This document shows, one piece after another, positions 54,718-63,599 of a stretch of DNA of 64,000 nt (its first letter is position 1; every line of letters begins with the position of its first letter). The notes below the pieces were generated by a model. The model saw nothing but the letters and a program-made list of their open reading frames with translations, searched no databases and was not told where the DNA came from. Location of the stretch: positions 1 through 64,000 of the forward strand of contig NZ_JAFCMB010000005.1 in NCBI RefSeq assembly GCF_018130145.1, in the 5' to 3' direction. The translations under genes were made by a program, and so were the position numbers. Origin of the DNA: Bradyrhizobium sp. AUGA SZCCT0176. GTDB lineage: Bacteria > Pseudomonadota > Alphaproteobacteria > Rhizobiales > Xanthobacteraceae.

Positions 54718-54911
54718 TTGTTCGATTTCCCCGCTTTGATCAGCCCAATTCCGCAATAACGGCGGATATTGCCGATCCATGTTGCCAAAGTCCAGCCGCC
54801 GCGCAAGCGCGATCTCGTTCAGCGAGCCGGTTTGCGCCGCGATGCGGCAACGACTAGCTTCACCTTAAGCTGAGCGCGAGACCGCGTTACATTAAACTTT
54901 CGGAGTGCCGG

Positions 54912-56165
54912 GTGGCGGAACTGAAGGCTGACGTTCTTGTGTTGGGGGCGGGCATGGTCGGCGTCGGCGCTGCCCTGCACCTGCAGAAAAAGGGCCGCGA
55001 TACGGTCCTGATCGACCGGCACGAACTTGCCGGCGAGGAGACCAGCTATGGCAATGGCGGACTGATCGAATGCGCGTCGGTCTTTCCCTACATGTTTCCC
55101 CGCGATCTGCGCCAGATCCTGCAATATGCGACCAACCGTACGCCGCAGTTGCGTTATCATTTCGCCGATCTGCCGTCCTTCCTGCCCTGGCTGATGCGTT
55201 ACTTCCTGGCGTCTTCGCCGGAGCGTGCGCTGCACAGTGCAATGGCCGAACTGCCGCTGATCCAGCGCAGCCTGGTCGAGCATGAGGCGTTGATCGCGGA
55301 AGCCGATGTGCCGGAGCTGTTGCGCCGGACCGGCTGGATCAAGCTCTATCGCTCCGATGCGACGCTGGCGAAAGCGGTGAAGGAACTCGAACGCGCCAAG
55401 CAATATGGCGTCGCGGGCGACATCCTCGACGCATCTGCTATCGCGGCGCGCGAGCCGAATTTGACCGGCGATTTCGCCGGCGCGGTGCATTTTCCCGATC
55501 CCGGTTTTGTCCCCGATCCCGGCGGCCTCACCAAGGCCTATGCGGCGCTGTTCGGCCGCAAGGGCGGCCGGTTCCTGGTCGGCGATGCGCGAACGCTCGA
55601 ACAATCCGGTGCGCGCTGGCGCGTCGCAACCCAGAATGGCTCAATCACCGCGCGCGAAGTGGTCGTCGCGATGGGGCCGTGGTCCGATCAGATCTTCGCC
55701 CCGCTCGGCTATTCGATCCCGCTCAACGTCAAGCGCGGCTATCACATCCATCTGGCGCCGCGCGGCAACGCCGTGCTCAATCATCCCGTGCTGGACACCG
55801 ATCAGGGCTTTCTGCTGGCGCCGATGAACCGCGGCATTCGCCTGACCACCGGCGCCGAGATGGCCCGCCGCGATGCGCCGCCGACCCCGGTCCAGGTCGA
55901 ACGGGCCATGCCAAAGGCGCATAAGTTGTTTCCCCTGGGGGAGCCGGTCGACGCCCAGCCATGGAAGGGGGCGCGGCCCTGTTTGCCGGATATGCTGCCG
56001 GTGATCGGGAAGGCGCCCCGCCATCCCGGTTTGTGGTTCGATTTCGGCCACCAGCACCACGGCTTGACGCTCGGACCCGCAACCGGCCGGCTGCTGGCGG
56101 AAATGATGACCGGCGAGACCCCGTTTGCCGATACTACCCCTTTTGCTGTCGAACGTTTTGGTTGA
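54912..56165 (+). CDS. FAD-dependent oxidoreductase, D-amino-acid dehydrogenase (DadA)-like
   Basis: 417 residues from GTG 54912 (GGAG 6 bases upstream). FAD-binding VLVLGAGMVGVGAALHLQKKGRDTVLID near the N-terminus, GEETSYGNGGLIE as in DadA, and the C-terminal FDFGHQHHGLTLGPATGRLLAEMMTG second FAD segment. It oxidises an amine or amino acid, feeding electrons to the respiratory chain. The D-amino-acid preference is a family-level guess. Divergent from the peptide-import/GGT operon, so it may handle an amino acid released by that system. Confidence 0.87.
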   Translation: MAELKADVLVLGAGMVGVGAALHLQKKGRDTVLIDRHELAGEETSYGNGGLIECASVFPYMFPRDLRQILQYATNRTPQLRYHFADLPSFLPWLMRYFLASSPERALHSAMAELPLIQRSLVEHEALIAEADVPELLRRTGWIKLYRSDATLAKAVKELERAKQYGVAGDILDASAIAAREPNLTGDFAGAVHFPDPGFVPDPGGLTKAYAALFGRKGGRFLVGDARTLEQSGARWRVATQNGSITAREVVVAMGPWSDQIFAPLGYSIPLNVKRGYHIHLAPRGNAVLNHPVLDTDQGFLLAPMNRGIRLTTGAEMARRDAPPTPVQVERAMPKAHKLFPLGEPVDAQPWKGARPCLPDMLPVIGKAPRHPGLWFDFGHQHHGLTLGPATGRLLAEMMTGETPFADTTPFAVERFG

Positions 56166-56264
56166 CCATAGGGGGCGAATGGGGGCCCCGGAAGGCGGTC
56201 TTGTCCTTGCGTGACTCAGCCAGTCACGGTGATACTGCGGCAAGCCATTAATGAAGGAGCGGCC

Positions 56265-56519
56265 ATGAAGGTAAACGTCGAAATTGATTGCACGCCGCTC
56301 GAGGCCCGGCAGTTTTTCGGACTTCCGGACGTTCAGCCGATGCAGACCGCGGTCATGGACAAGTTGCAGCAGCAGATGATGGCCAACATCGACAAGGTCT
56401 CGCCGGAATCGCTGATGCAGTCCTGGTTCACCTTCGACCCCAAGATCGCTGAACGCTTTCAGGACATGTTCGTGACCATGGCCGGTCTCGGCGGCATGGC
56501 CAAGAAGGACAAGAAATAG
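56265..56519 (+). CDS. Small conserved protein (DUF6489-like)
   Basis: 84 residues starting MKVNVEIDCTPLEARQFFGLPDV and ending MAKKDKK. Strong AAGGAG ribosome site before ATG 56265. From memory the opening matches DUF6489, widespread in Alphaproteobacteria. A helix-rich middle (MQTAVMDKLQQQMMANI) suggests a phasin-like or lipid-granule protein, but this is unproven. The stop overlaps the next start (TAGTG), so it is coupled to a hydrolase gene and lies near a storage-lipid acyltransferase gene. Confidence 0.75.
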   Translation: MKVNVEIDCTPLEARQFFGLPDVQPMQTAVMDKLQQQMMANIDKVSPESLMQSWFTFDPKIAERFQDMFVTMAGLGGMAKKDKK

Positions 56520-57316
56520 TGGCCGTCGCGGAGGACTCGCCGGCGGCAGAACGCAAGCTTCGTCCGCCGAGCCTGTTCCTGATGCTCGCCGAAGCCAGAA
56601 GCGTGTTCGAACTGAATTCGAGTCTGCTGCTGTCGCCGCTGTTGATGCGCGCCCCGAAGGGCGACGGTCATCCGGTGCTGACGCTGCCGGGATTTCTCGC
56701 CAGCGACCTGTCGATGGCGCCGATGCGGCGCTACCTGAAAGAACTCGGCTACGACACCTATGCCTGGAACATGGGCCGCAATTTCGGCGGCGTCGCCAGC
56801 AAGCGCGGTGCGTTACGCGACCTCGTCAGGCGAATCCACGAGACCGCGGGACGAAAGGTCAGCATCATTGGCTGGAGTCTCGGCGGCATCTACGCACGCG
56901 ATCTCGCGCTGCAACTGCCGGACCTGGTGCGATCGGTGATCACGCTCGGCAGCCCGTTCGCCAACGACATCACCGCGACCAATGCGACGCGACTGTACGA
57001 AGCGCTGTCGGGGGAAGGCATCAACGACAATCCAGAGATCCGGGAAGCGATCGCCGGCGACCTGCCGGTGCCCGCGACCTCGATCTATTCCCGCACCGAT
57101 GGCATCGTGAACTGGCGTACCAGCCTGCTGCGCCCCTCCAGCAAGGCCGAAAATATCGAGGTGCATCTCGCAAGCCATATCGGCCTTGGCGTCAACCCGG
57201 CCGCCTTGTGGGCGGTGGCCGACCGCCTGGCGCAGCCGGAAGGCGAATTTAAGCAATTTGACCGATCGGGGCCGTTTGCCATTGCATATGGGGCCCCGGA
57301 AAATGCACTATCCTGA
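56519..57316 (+). CDS. Alpha/beta hydrolase (lipase/acyltransferase-like)
   Basis: 265 residues from GTG 56519. Nucleophile elbow GWSLGG, with PVLTLPGFLASDLSM as the oxyanion region. Probable acid Asp in YSRTDGIVNW and His in ASHIGLGVNP. The region after the elbow (LPDLVRSVITLGSPF) is like triacylglycerol lipases and PHB-type hydrolases. No signal peptide. Coupled to the small DUF6489-like gene and followed after 102 bases by the wax ester synthase gene, suggesting a lipid substrate. Confidence 0.85.
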   Translation: MAVAEDSPAAERKLRPPSLFLMLAEARSVFELNSSLLLSPLLMRAPKGDGHPVLTLPGFLASDLSMAPMRRYLKELGYDTYAWNMGRNFGGVASKRGALRDLVRRIHETAGRKVSIIGWSLGGIYARDLALQLPDLVRSVITLGSPFANDITATNATRLYEALSGEGINDNPEIREAIAGDLPVPATSIYSRTDGIVNWRTSLLRPSSKAENIEVHLASHIGLGVNPAALWAVADRLAQPEGEFKQFDRSGPFAIAYGAPENALS

Positions 57317-57418
57317 CCAATGTCGTTGAAGACCGGGGACACCCAACCCCCGTATTCAGGACCATCTGAACGCCAGAAGCGCCATCAAGGCGTCGCGTGA
57401 TCTCTGCGGGAGGAAAAC

Positions 57419-58966
57419 ATGACTGACGCCAAGAAACTGTCCTCGATGGACGCGTCGTTTCTGTATCTGGAAACGCCGGAAATGCCGATGCATGTCGGAA
57501 GCATGGCGATCTTCCGCCTGCCCGAGAATTACAACGGCAACTTCTTCGAAGAGTTCAAGGCGATGATCGGCTCGCGGCTGCATCTTGCGCCGATCCTGAA
57601 AGCGCGCCTGGAAAAGGCGCCGCTCGACATCGATCATCCGTCCTGGGTCGAGGACGACCAGTTCGACATCGACCGCCACATTTTCCGCGGCAGCCTGCCG
57701 GCCCCCTACGACCGCGCGACGCTGGAGCGCATCGTCGGCTGGATGCATGCCAAGCTGCTCAACCGCGCCCGCCCACTCTGGGAGTTCTATGTCTTCGAGG
57801 GCATGAAGGACAACGAGATCGGGCTTTATTCCAAGATGCACCACGCCTGCATCGACGGCGGCGCCGGTGCGGCGCTGACCAACATGATCTACGATCTGAC
57901 GCCGGTGCCGCGCCAGGTCGAGCCGCCGACCGCGCGCAAGGTCGCCCAGGAGCCGCGCGATATCGCCGCCAATTTGATCGATTCCTATCAGCAGCTCTGG
58001 CGCCAGCCGTTCGATTCCTCCACCGCGCCGAAGAGCCTGGAATTGCCGCGTTCGGGCAAGAGCGATCTCGGATCGATCCTGTTCGACAACGCCATGTTCC
58101 AGATCGAGAGCGCGGTGAAATTCGCCGCCAGCGTGCCGACGATGCTCAAGAGCGTTTCCGAAGTGGTCGGCAAGATTTCCGATCCGAAGTCGCGCGACAG
58201 CATCGCCAGCATGGTTTCGCCGCCGACCATCCTGAACAAGGCGATCTCGTCGGAGCGCAGCTTTGCCGGCACCTCGATCTCGCTGTCGCGGGCCAAGGCG
58301 GTGGCGAAAGCCTCCGGCGGCAAGCTCAACGACGTCGTGCTGGCGCTGTCCTCCGGCGTGGTGCGGCGCTATCTGCTGCAGCAGGGCGCGCTGCCGACCA
58401 AGTCGCTGACGGCGGCGGTGCCGATTTCGCTGCGCGAGGAAGGCAACACCGAGGCCAACAACCAGGTGTTCGGCATGATCTGCTCGATCGCCACCAACGT
58501 CGAAGATCCCAAGGGGCGGCTGGAGGCGATCATCGCGCAATCCACCAAGTCCAAGGAAATGTCGCACCCGCTGCGGGCCCTGATGCCGCAGGTGTCCAAC
58601 ATCTCGATGCTGGGCGCGCCGATCGTGGTGCAGATCCTGGCGCTGCTCTACAGCCGTTCCGACCTCTCGAACGTGCTGCCGCCGGCGGCGAACATCACCG
58701 TGTCCAACGTGCCGGGGCCGCGGCAGACGCTCTATGCGGCCGGCGCGGAGTTGCTGCACATCTTCCCGGTGTCGATCTCGACCCACGGGCTGGCGCTCAA
58801 CATCACCGTGCAGAGCTATCGCGACCAGCTCGATTTCGGCTTCATCGCCGGCGCCAATATCATCCCGCATGTCCAGGTCTTGTGCGACATGCTTCCGCTG
58901 GAATTTGAAGCGCTGGAGGCGGCCTATGCGCCGCCGCCGTCCAAGATGACCAGCGCGGCTGAATAG
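57419..58966 (+). CDS. Wax ester synthase / diacylglycerol acyltransferase (WS/DGAT)
   Basis: 515 residues, the usual WS/DGAT size. Catalytic HHACIDG at 141-147 (His142 base). The conserved C-terminal NVPGP (ITVSNVPGPRQTLYAAGAEL) and PLRAL regions are present. It esterifies fatty alcohols or diacylglycerol with acyl-CoA to make wax esters or triacylglycerol at the membrane or lipid body. Strong ribosome site GGGAGGA. The next gene starts 9 bases on, so it is probably cotranscribed with the epoxide hydrolase gene. Confidence 0.93.
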   Translation: MTDAKKLSSMDASFLYLETPEMPMHVGSMAIFRLPENYNGNFFEEFKAMIGSRLHLAPILKARLEKAPLDIDHPSWVEDDQFDIDRHIFRGSLPAPYDRATLERIVGWMHAKLLNRARPLWEFYVFEGMKDNEIGLYSKMHHACIDGGAGAALTNMIYDLTPVPRQVEPPTARKVAQEPRDIAANLIDSYQQLWRQPFDSSTAPKSLELPRSGKSDLGSILFDNAMFQIESAVKFAASVPTMLKSVSEVVGKISDPKSRDSIASMVSPPTILNKAISSERSFAGTSISLSRAKAVAKASGGKLNDVVLALSSGVVRRYLLQQGALPTKSLTAAVPISLREEGNTEANNQVFGMICSIATNVEDPKGRLEAIIAQSTKSKEMSHPLRALMPQVSNISMLGAPIVVQILALLYSRSDLSNVLPPAANITVSNVPGPRQTLYAAGAELLHIFPVSISTHGLALNITVQSYRDQLDFGFIAGANIIPHVQVLCDMLPLEFEALEAAYAPPPSKMTSAAE

Positions 58967-58975
58967 GGTTTTGCA

Positions 58976-59971
58976 ATGATTGAAATGCCGCCGCTGCAGT
59001 TCGCCGAGACGAACGGCATTCGCATGGGTTACTACGAGGCCGGGCCGAAGACCGACAAGCCGCCGGTCATACTGTGCCACGGCTGGCCGGAGATCGCGTT
59101 CTCCTGGCGTCACCAGATCAAGGCGCTAAGCGAGGCCGGGATCCGGGTGATCGCGCCGGATCAGCGCGGCTATGGTTCGACCGACCGGCCCGAGCCGGTC
59201 GAGGCCTATGACATCGAGCACCTGACCGGCGATCTCGTCGGCCTGATGGACCATCTGAAGATCGACAAAGCGATCTTCGTCGGCCACGATTGGGGCGGCT
59301 TCATCATCTGGCAGATGCCGCTCCGCCACATTGATCGCGTTGCCGGCGTGGTCGGCATCAACACGCCGCATCACGATCGCCCGCCGGCCGATCCGATCGA
59401 GCTGTTCCGCAAACGGTTCGGCGACAGCATGTACATCGTGCAGTTCCAGGATCCGGCCCGCGAGCCCGACAGGATCTTCGGCAGCCGGGTCGAGCAGACG
59501 TTTGACGCCTTCATGCGCAAGCCGGTGCCGCGGCCCGCCGACACACCCGCCGATCAGGTGGTTGCCGGCGTCGGTGCTTCACCGCGACTCAATTTGGCGT
59601 TTCCGCAGATGATTGCGGGTTACGACGCCAAGCATGATCCGCGCACACCAATCCTGTCGCCGGAAGAGAAGAAGGTGTTCGTCGATACGTTCACGAAGTC
59701 AGGTTTCACGGGCGGCATCAACTGGTACCGCAACATGTCGCGCAACTGGCAGCGTTCGGCCGCGATCGATCACACGGTGAAAGTACCGGCGCTGATGATC
59801 ATGGCCGAGAACGACCATGTGCTGCCGCCGTCGTCGGCTGACGGCATGGAAAAGATCGTTCCCGATCTCGAAAAATATCTGGTGCGCGACAGCGGCCATT
59901 GGACGCAACAGGAAAAGCCGGACGAGGTCAGCGCCAAACTGATCGAATGGCGCAGGAAGCGGTTTGGCTAG
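58976..59971 (+). CDS. Epoxide hydrolase (alpha/beta hydrolase fold)
   Basis: 331 residues. Oxyanion motif CHGWPE, nucleophile Asp in GHDWGGF, acid Asp in AENDHVLP, His in SGHWTQQ, and a lid Tyr in NWYRN. This is the soluble epoxide hydrolase pattern, opening an epoxide to a diol through an ester intermediate. It lies between the WS/DGAT gene and a fatty-acid-type P450, which could produce epoxides from unsaturated chains. Haloalkane dehalogenases share the fold but lack this lid Tyr pattern, so epoxide hydrolase is favoured. Confidence 0.9.
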   Translation: MIEMPPLQFAETNGIRMGYYEAGPKTDKPPVILCHGWPEIAFSWRHQIKALSEAGIRVIAPDQRGYGSTDRPEPVEAYDIEHLTGDLVGLMDHLKIDKAIFVGHDWGGFIIWQMPLRHIDRVAGVVGINTPHHDRPPADPIELFRKRFGDSMYIVQFQDPAREPDRIFGSRVEQTFDAFMRKPVPRPADTPADQVVAGVGASPRLNLAFPQMIAGYDAKHDPRTPILSPEEKKVFVDTFTKSGFTGGINWYRNMSRNWQRSAAIDHTVKVPALMIMAENDHVLPPSSADGMEKIVPDLEKYLVRDSGHWTQQEKPDEVSAKLIEWRRKRFG

Positions 59972-59988
59972 AGCATAAATTACCTTAT

Positions 59989-60126
59989 CGTCATTGCATG
60001 CAACAAACGCGAAGCGTTTGTGCAAGGGAGCGAAGCGACGAAGCAATCCATTCTTTCTTTTCAAGGCGAGATGGATTGCTTCCCTTCGCTCGTAATGACG
60101 AGCTGATACAATGACGGGCTGATACA
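59989..60126. repeat. Inverted-repeat element, CGTCATTGC family, plus a 16-bp tandem duplication
   Basis: Element 59989-60100 (CGTCATTGC / G(T)AATGACG, inner aagcaatcca / tggattgctt). Its right end and flank are then duplicated: ATGACG(A/G)GCTGATACA at 60095-60110 and 60111-60126. It separates the epoxide hydrolase gene from the P450 fusion. Confidence 0.88.
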
Positions 60127-60159
60127 AAGAATCGGACCAAGGCAGGAGACAATTCGACA

Positions 60160-63100
60160 ATGGCGTCACCGAACAAACTCAGTCCGATCCCGCATCCGCC
60201 GAAAAAACCCGTTGTCGGCAACATGCTGTCGCTGGATCCGAACGCGCCCGTTCAGCATCTGGTGCGGCTGACCAAGGAGCTCGGGCCGATCTTCTGGCTC
60301 GACATGATGGGTGCGCCGCTGGTGATCGTGTCGGGCCACGATCTGATCGACGAACTCTCCGACGAGAAGCGCTTCGACAAGGCGGTGCGCGGCTCGCTGC
60401 GCCGGGTGCGCGCGGTCGGCGGCGACGGTCTTTTCACCGCCGACACGTCAGAGCCGAACTGGAGCAAGGCGCACAACATCCTGCTGCAGCCGTTCGGCAA
60501 CCGCGCGATGACGTCCTATCATCCGAGCATGGTCGACATCGCCGAGCAGCTGGTGAAAAAATGGGAGCGGCTGAACGGCGACGAGGAAATCGACGTCGTC
60601 CATGACATGACCGCGCTGACGCTCGACACCATCGGCCTCTGCGGCTTCGACTACCGTTTCAACTCGTTCTATCGCCGCGACTATCATCCGTTCGTGGAAT
60701 CGCTGGTGCGCTCGCTCGAGACCATCATGATGACCCGCGGCATCCCGCTGGAAGGCCTGTGGCTGCAGAAGCGCCGCAAGGATCTGGCGCTGGACGTCGC
60801 CTTCATGAACAAGATGGTCGACGAGATCATCGCCGAGCGCCGCGGCAACGCGGAAGCTGCCGAGGGCAAGAAGGACATGCTCGGCGCCATGATGACCGGC
60901 GTCGACCGCGCCACCGGAGAGCAGCTCGACGACGTCAACATCCGCTACCAGATCAACACCTTCCTGATCGCGGGCCATGAGACCACCAGCGGCCTCTTGT
61001 CCTGCACGCTCTATGCGTTGCTCAAGCATCCCGACGTGCTGAAGAAGGCCTATGAGGAAGTCGACCGCGTGCTCGGTCCCGATGTCGACGCGCGGCCGAC
61101 CTATCAGCAGGTCACGCAGCTGACCTACATCACGCAGATTCTGAAGGAGGCGCTGCGGCTGTGGCCGCCGGCGCCGGCCTATGGCATCGCCCCGCTCCAG
61201 GACGAGACCATCGGCGGCAAATACAAGCTGAAGAAAAACACCTTCGTCACCGTGCTCGTCATGGCGCTGCACCGCGATCCCAGCGTGTGGGGCCCGAACC
61301 CTGACGCGTTCGATCCGGAGAATTTCAGCCGCGAGGCCGAGGCCAAGCGTCCGGTCAACGCCTGGAAACCGTTCGGCAACGGCCAGCGCGCCTGTATCGG
61401 GCGCGGCTTTGCGATGCACGAGGCGGCGCTGGCGATCGGCATGATCCTGCAGCGCTTCAAGCTGATCGACGTCAACCGCTACCAGATGCATTTGAAGGAG
61501 ACGCTGACGATCAAGCCGGACGGCTTCAAGATCAAGGTGCGCCCGCGTGCCGACAAGGAGCGCGGCGCGTTCGCTGGTCGCGCCGCTGCCGCGGTGGCGG
61601 CCTCGAACACAGCCGCAGCACCAGCCCGCAACCGCCCCGGCCACAACACGCCGCTGCTCGTGCTCTACGGTTCCAACCTCGGCACCGCCGAAGAACTCGC
61701 CACCCGCGTTGCCGATCTCGCCGAGGTCAACGGATTTTCGACCAAACTCGGCGCCCTCGATGACTACGTCGGCAAGCTGCCCGAGCAGGGCGGCGTCCTG
61801 ATCTTCTGCGCCTCCTATAATGGCGCCGCCCCCGACAACGCCACGCAGTTCGTCAATTGGCTGGACAGCGGCTTGCCCAAGGATGCGCTGGCCAAAGTCC
61901 GCTACGCGGTGTTCGGCTGCGGCAACAGCGACTGGGCGGCGACCTATCAGTCGGTGCCTCGTGCCATCGACGAGCAATTGGCCGCGCACGGCGCGCGCAG
62001 CGTCCACGGGCGCGGCGAGGGCGATGCCCGCAGCGATCTCGACGGCCAGTTCGAAAAATGGTTTGCCGCCGCCGCAGCAGCAGCAACCAAGGAGTTCGGC
62101 CTCGCGTCGACCTTCACCCGCAGCGCCGACGATGCGCCGCTTTACACGATCGAGCCGGTGGCGCCGACCGCCGTCAACGTGATTGTGGCGCAGGGCGGCG
62201 TTTCGCCGATGAAGGTGCAGGTCAATTCCGAGCTGCAGAACAAGGTCGGCGCCAATCCGTCTGACCGCTCGACGCGGCATATCGAAGTGCAGCTGCCGCC
62301 GGGCGCTTCCTATCGAGTCGGCGATCACCTCAGCGTGGTGCCGCGCAATGATCCGGCGCTGGTCGATTCCGTCGCGCGCCGGTTCGGCTTCCTGCCCGCC
62401 GATCAGATCCGGCTCGCGGTCGCCGAAGGCCGCCGTGCGCAACTGCCGACCGGCGACGCCGTGTCGGTCGGGCGTTTGCTGACCGAGTTCGTCGAATTGC
62501 AGCAGATCGCGACCCGCAAGCAGATCCAGATCATGTCGGAAAACACGCGTTGTCCGATGACCAAGCCGAAGCTGCTGGCCTATGTCGGCGATGACGCCGC
62601 CTCGACCGGGCTCTATCGGAGCGACGTTCTCGGAAAACGTAAATCGGTGTTCGACCTGCTGGAGGAATATCCGGCCTGCGAGCTGCCGTTCCATGCTTAT
62701 CTCGAAATGCTGTCGCTGCTGGCGCCTCGCTATTATTCGATCTCGTCGTCACCGGCGGGCGATGCTTCGCGCTGCAGCGTCACCGTCGGCGTGGTCGAAG
62801 CGCCCGCGAGTTCGGGCCGCGGCGTCTACAAGGGCGTCTGCTCGAACTATCTCGCCGGCCGCCGCGCCGGCGACACCATCCATGCCACGGTGCGCGAAAC
62901 CAAGGCGGGCTTCCGCCTGCCGGACGATGCGTCGGTGCCGATCATCATGATCGGACCCGGCACGGGGCTGGCGCCATTCCGCGGCTTCCTGCAGGAGCGC
63001 GCCGACCGCAAGGCCAAGGGCGCGAGCTTAGGCGCGGCGATGCTGTTCTTCGGCTGCCGCCATCCCGAGCAGGACTTTCTCTACGCCGAAGAACTGAAGG

Positions 63101-63396
63101 CGTTCTCCGCCAACGGCATCGCCGAACTGCACACCGCGTTCTCGCGCGCCGACGGGCCGAAGACTTATGTGCAGCATCTGGTCGCGGCGCAAAAGGATCA
63201 GGTGTGGAACCTGATCGAGAAGGGCGCGATCGTCTATGTCTGCGGCGACGGCGGCAAGATGGAGCCGGACGTCAAGGCCGCGCTGGTGTCGATCTATCGC
63301 GAACGCACCGGCGCGGACGAAGCAGCAGGCCTGCGCTGGATCGACGATCTCGGCGCCAGGAACCGCTACGTGCTGGATGTGTGGGCGGGCGGATAG
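60160..63396 (+). CDS. CYP102-type self-sufficient P450/NADPH reductase fusion (P450 BM3-like)
   Basis: 1078 residues. P450 domain about 1-465: GGDGLFTAD (Phe92, matching BM3 Phe87), AGHETTSG at 271-278, ExxR Glu330/Arg333, haem Cys412 in FGNGQRACIG. An Ala-rich linker about 468-495. FMN flavodoxin-like domain about 498-645 (VLYGSNLGTAEELA). FAD/NADPH reductase to the end (RYYSISSSP, GPGTGLAPFRGF, C-terminal DVWAGG with the stacking Trp). BM3-type enzymes hydroxylate or epoxidise long-chain fatty acids with NADPH. Neighbouring WS/DGAT and epoxide hydrolase genes fit a lipid substrate. No BM3-type repressor is adjacent. Confidence 0.95.
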   Translation: MASPNKLSPIPHPPKKPVVGNMLSLDPNAPVQHLVRLTKELGPIFWLDMMGAPLVIVSGHDLIDELSDEKRFDKAVRGSLRRVRAVGGDGLFTADTSEPNWSKAHNILLQPFGNRAMTSYHPSMVDIAEQLVKKWERLNGDEEIDVVHDMTALTLDTIGLCGFDYRFNSFYRRDYHPFVESLVRSLETIMMTRGIPLEGLWLQKRRKDLALDVAFMNKMVDEIIAERRGNAEAAEGKKDMLGAMMTGVDRATGEQLDDVNIRYQINTFLIAGHETTSGLLSCTLYALLKHPDVLKKAYEEVDRVLGPDVDARPTYQQVTQLTYITQILKEALRLWPPAPAYGIAPLQDETIGGKYKLKKNTFVTVLVMALHRDPSVWGPNPDAFDPENFSREAEAKRPVNAWKPFGNGQRACIGRGFAMHEAALAIGMILQRFKLIDVNRYQMHLKETLTIKPDGFKIKVRPRADKERGAFAGRAAAAVAASNTAAAPARNRPGHNTPLLVLYGSNLGTAEELATRVADLAEVNGFSTKLGALDDYVGKLPEQGGVLIFCASYNGAAPDNATQFVNWLDSGLPKDALAKVRYAVFGCGNSDWAATYQSVPRAIDEQLAAHGARSVHGRGEGDARSDLDGQFEKWFAAAAAAATKEFGLASTFTRSADDAPLYTIEPVAPTAVNVIVAQGGVSPMKVQVNSELQNKVGANPSDRSTRHIEVQLPPGASYRVGDHLSVVPRNDPALVDSVARRFGFLPADQIRLAVAEGRRAQLPTGDAVSVGRLLTEFVELQQIATRKQIQIMSENTRCPMTKPKLLAYVGDDAASTGLYRSDVLGKRKSVFDLLEEYPACELPFHAYLEMLSLLAPRYYSISSSPAGDASRCSVTVGVVEAPASSGRGVYKGVCSNYLAGRRAGDTIHATVRETKAGFRLPDDASVPIIMIGPGTGLAPFRGFLQERADRKAKGASLGAAMLFFGCRHPEQDFLYAEELKAFSANGIAELHTAFSRADGPKTYVQHLVAAQKDQVWNLIEKGAIVYVCGDGGKMEPDVKAALVSIYRERTGADEAAGLRWIDDLGARNRYVLDVWAGG

Positions 63397-63405
63397 TTTT
63401 TCATC

Positions 63406-63572
63406 CGTCGTCCCGGCGAACGCTCGGATGCGCATTTGCGCATCGGGGGACCCATACCGCGTGATCTATCGGGTTGAAAAATGCTGTTCGACGAGTCTTC
63501 GTAACCACCAGCACTTGTGGTTATGGGTCCCCCGATGCGCAATTGCGCATCTGAGCCTTCGCCGGGACGACG
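63406..63572. repeat. Nested inverted-repeat element, GTCGTCCCGG family
   Basis: Outer arms CGTCGTCCCGGCGAA / TTCGCCGGGACGACG (perfect, 15 bp). Each arm has a TGCGCA-centred palindrome (gatgcgcatttgcgcatc and gatgcgcaattgcgcatc) inserted beside it. The left insert is absent from the simpler copies at 3367 and 27432. Confidence 0.88.
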
Positions 63573-63599
63573 AAAAGCCGGTCGTGCTAGAACCCCGAC

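Noticed and set aside
60448-62694. 748-codon minus-strand open frame opposite the P450 fusion
   Set aside because: Shadow of the CYP102-type gene; composition is Arg/Gly/Ala-rich with no domain pattern.
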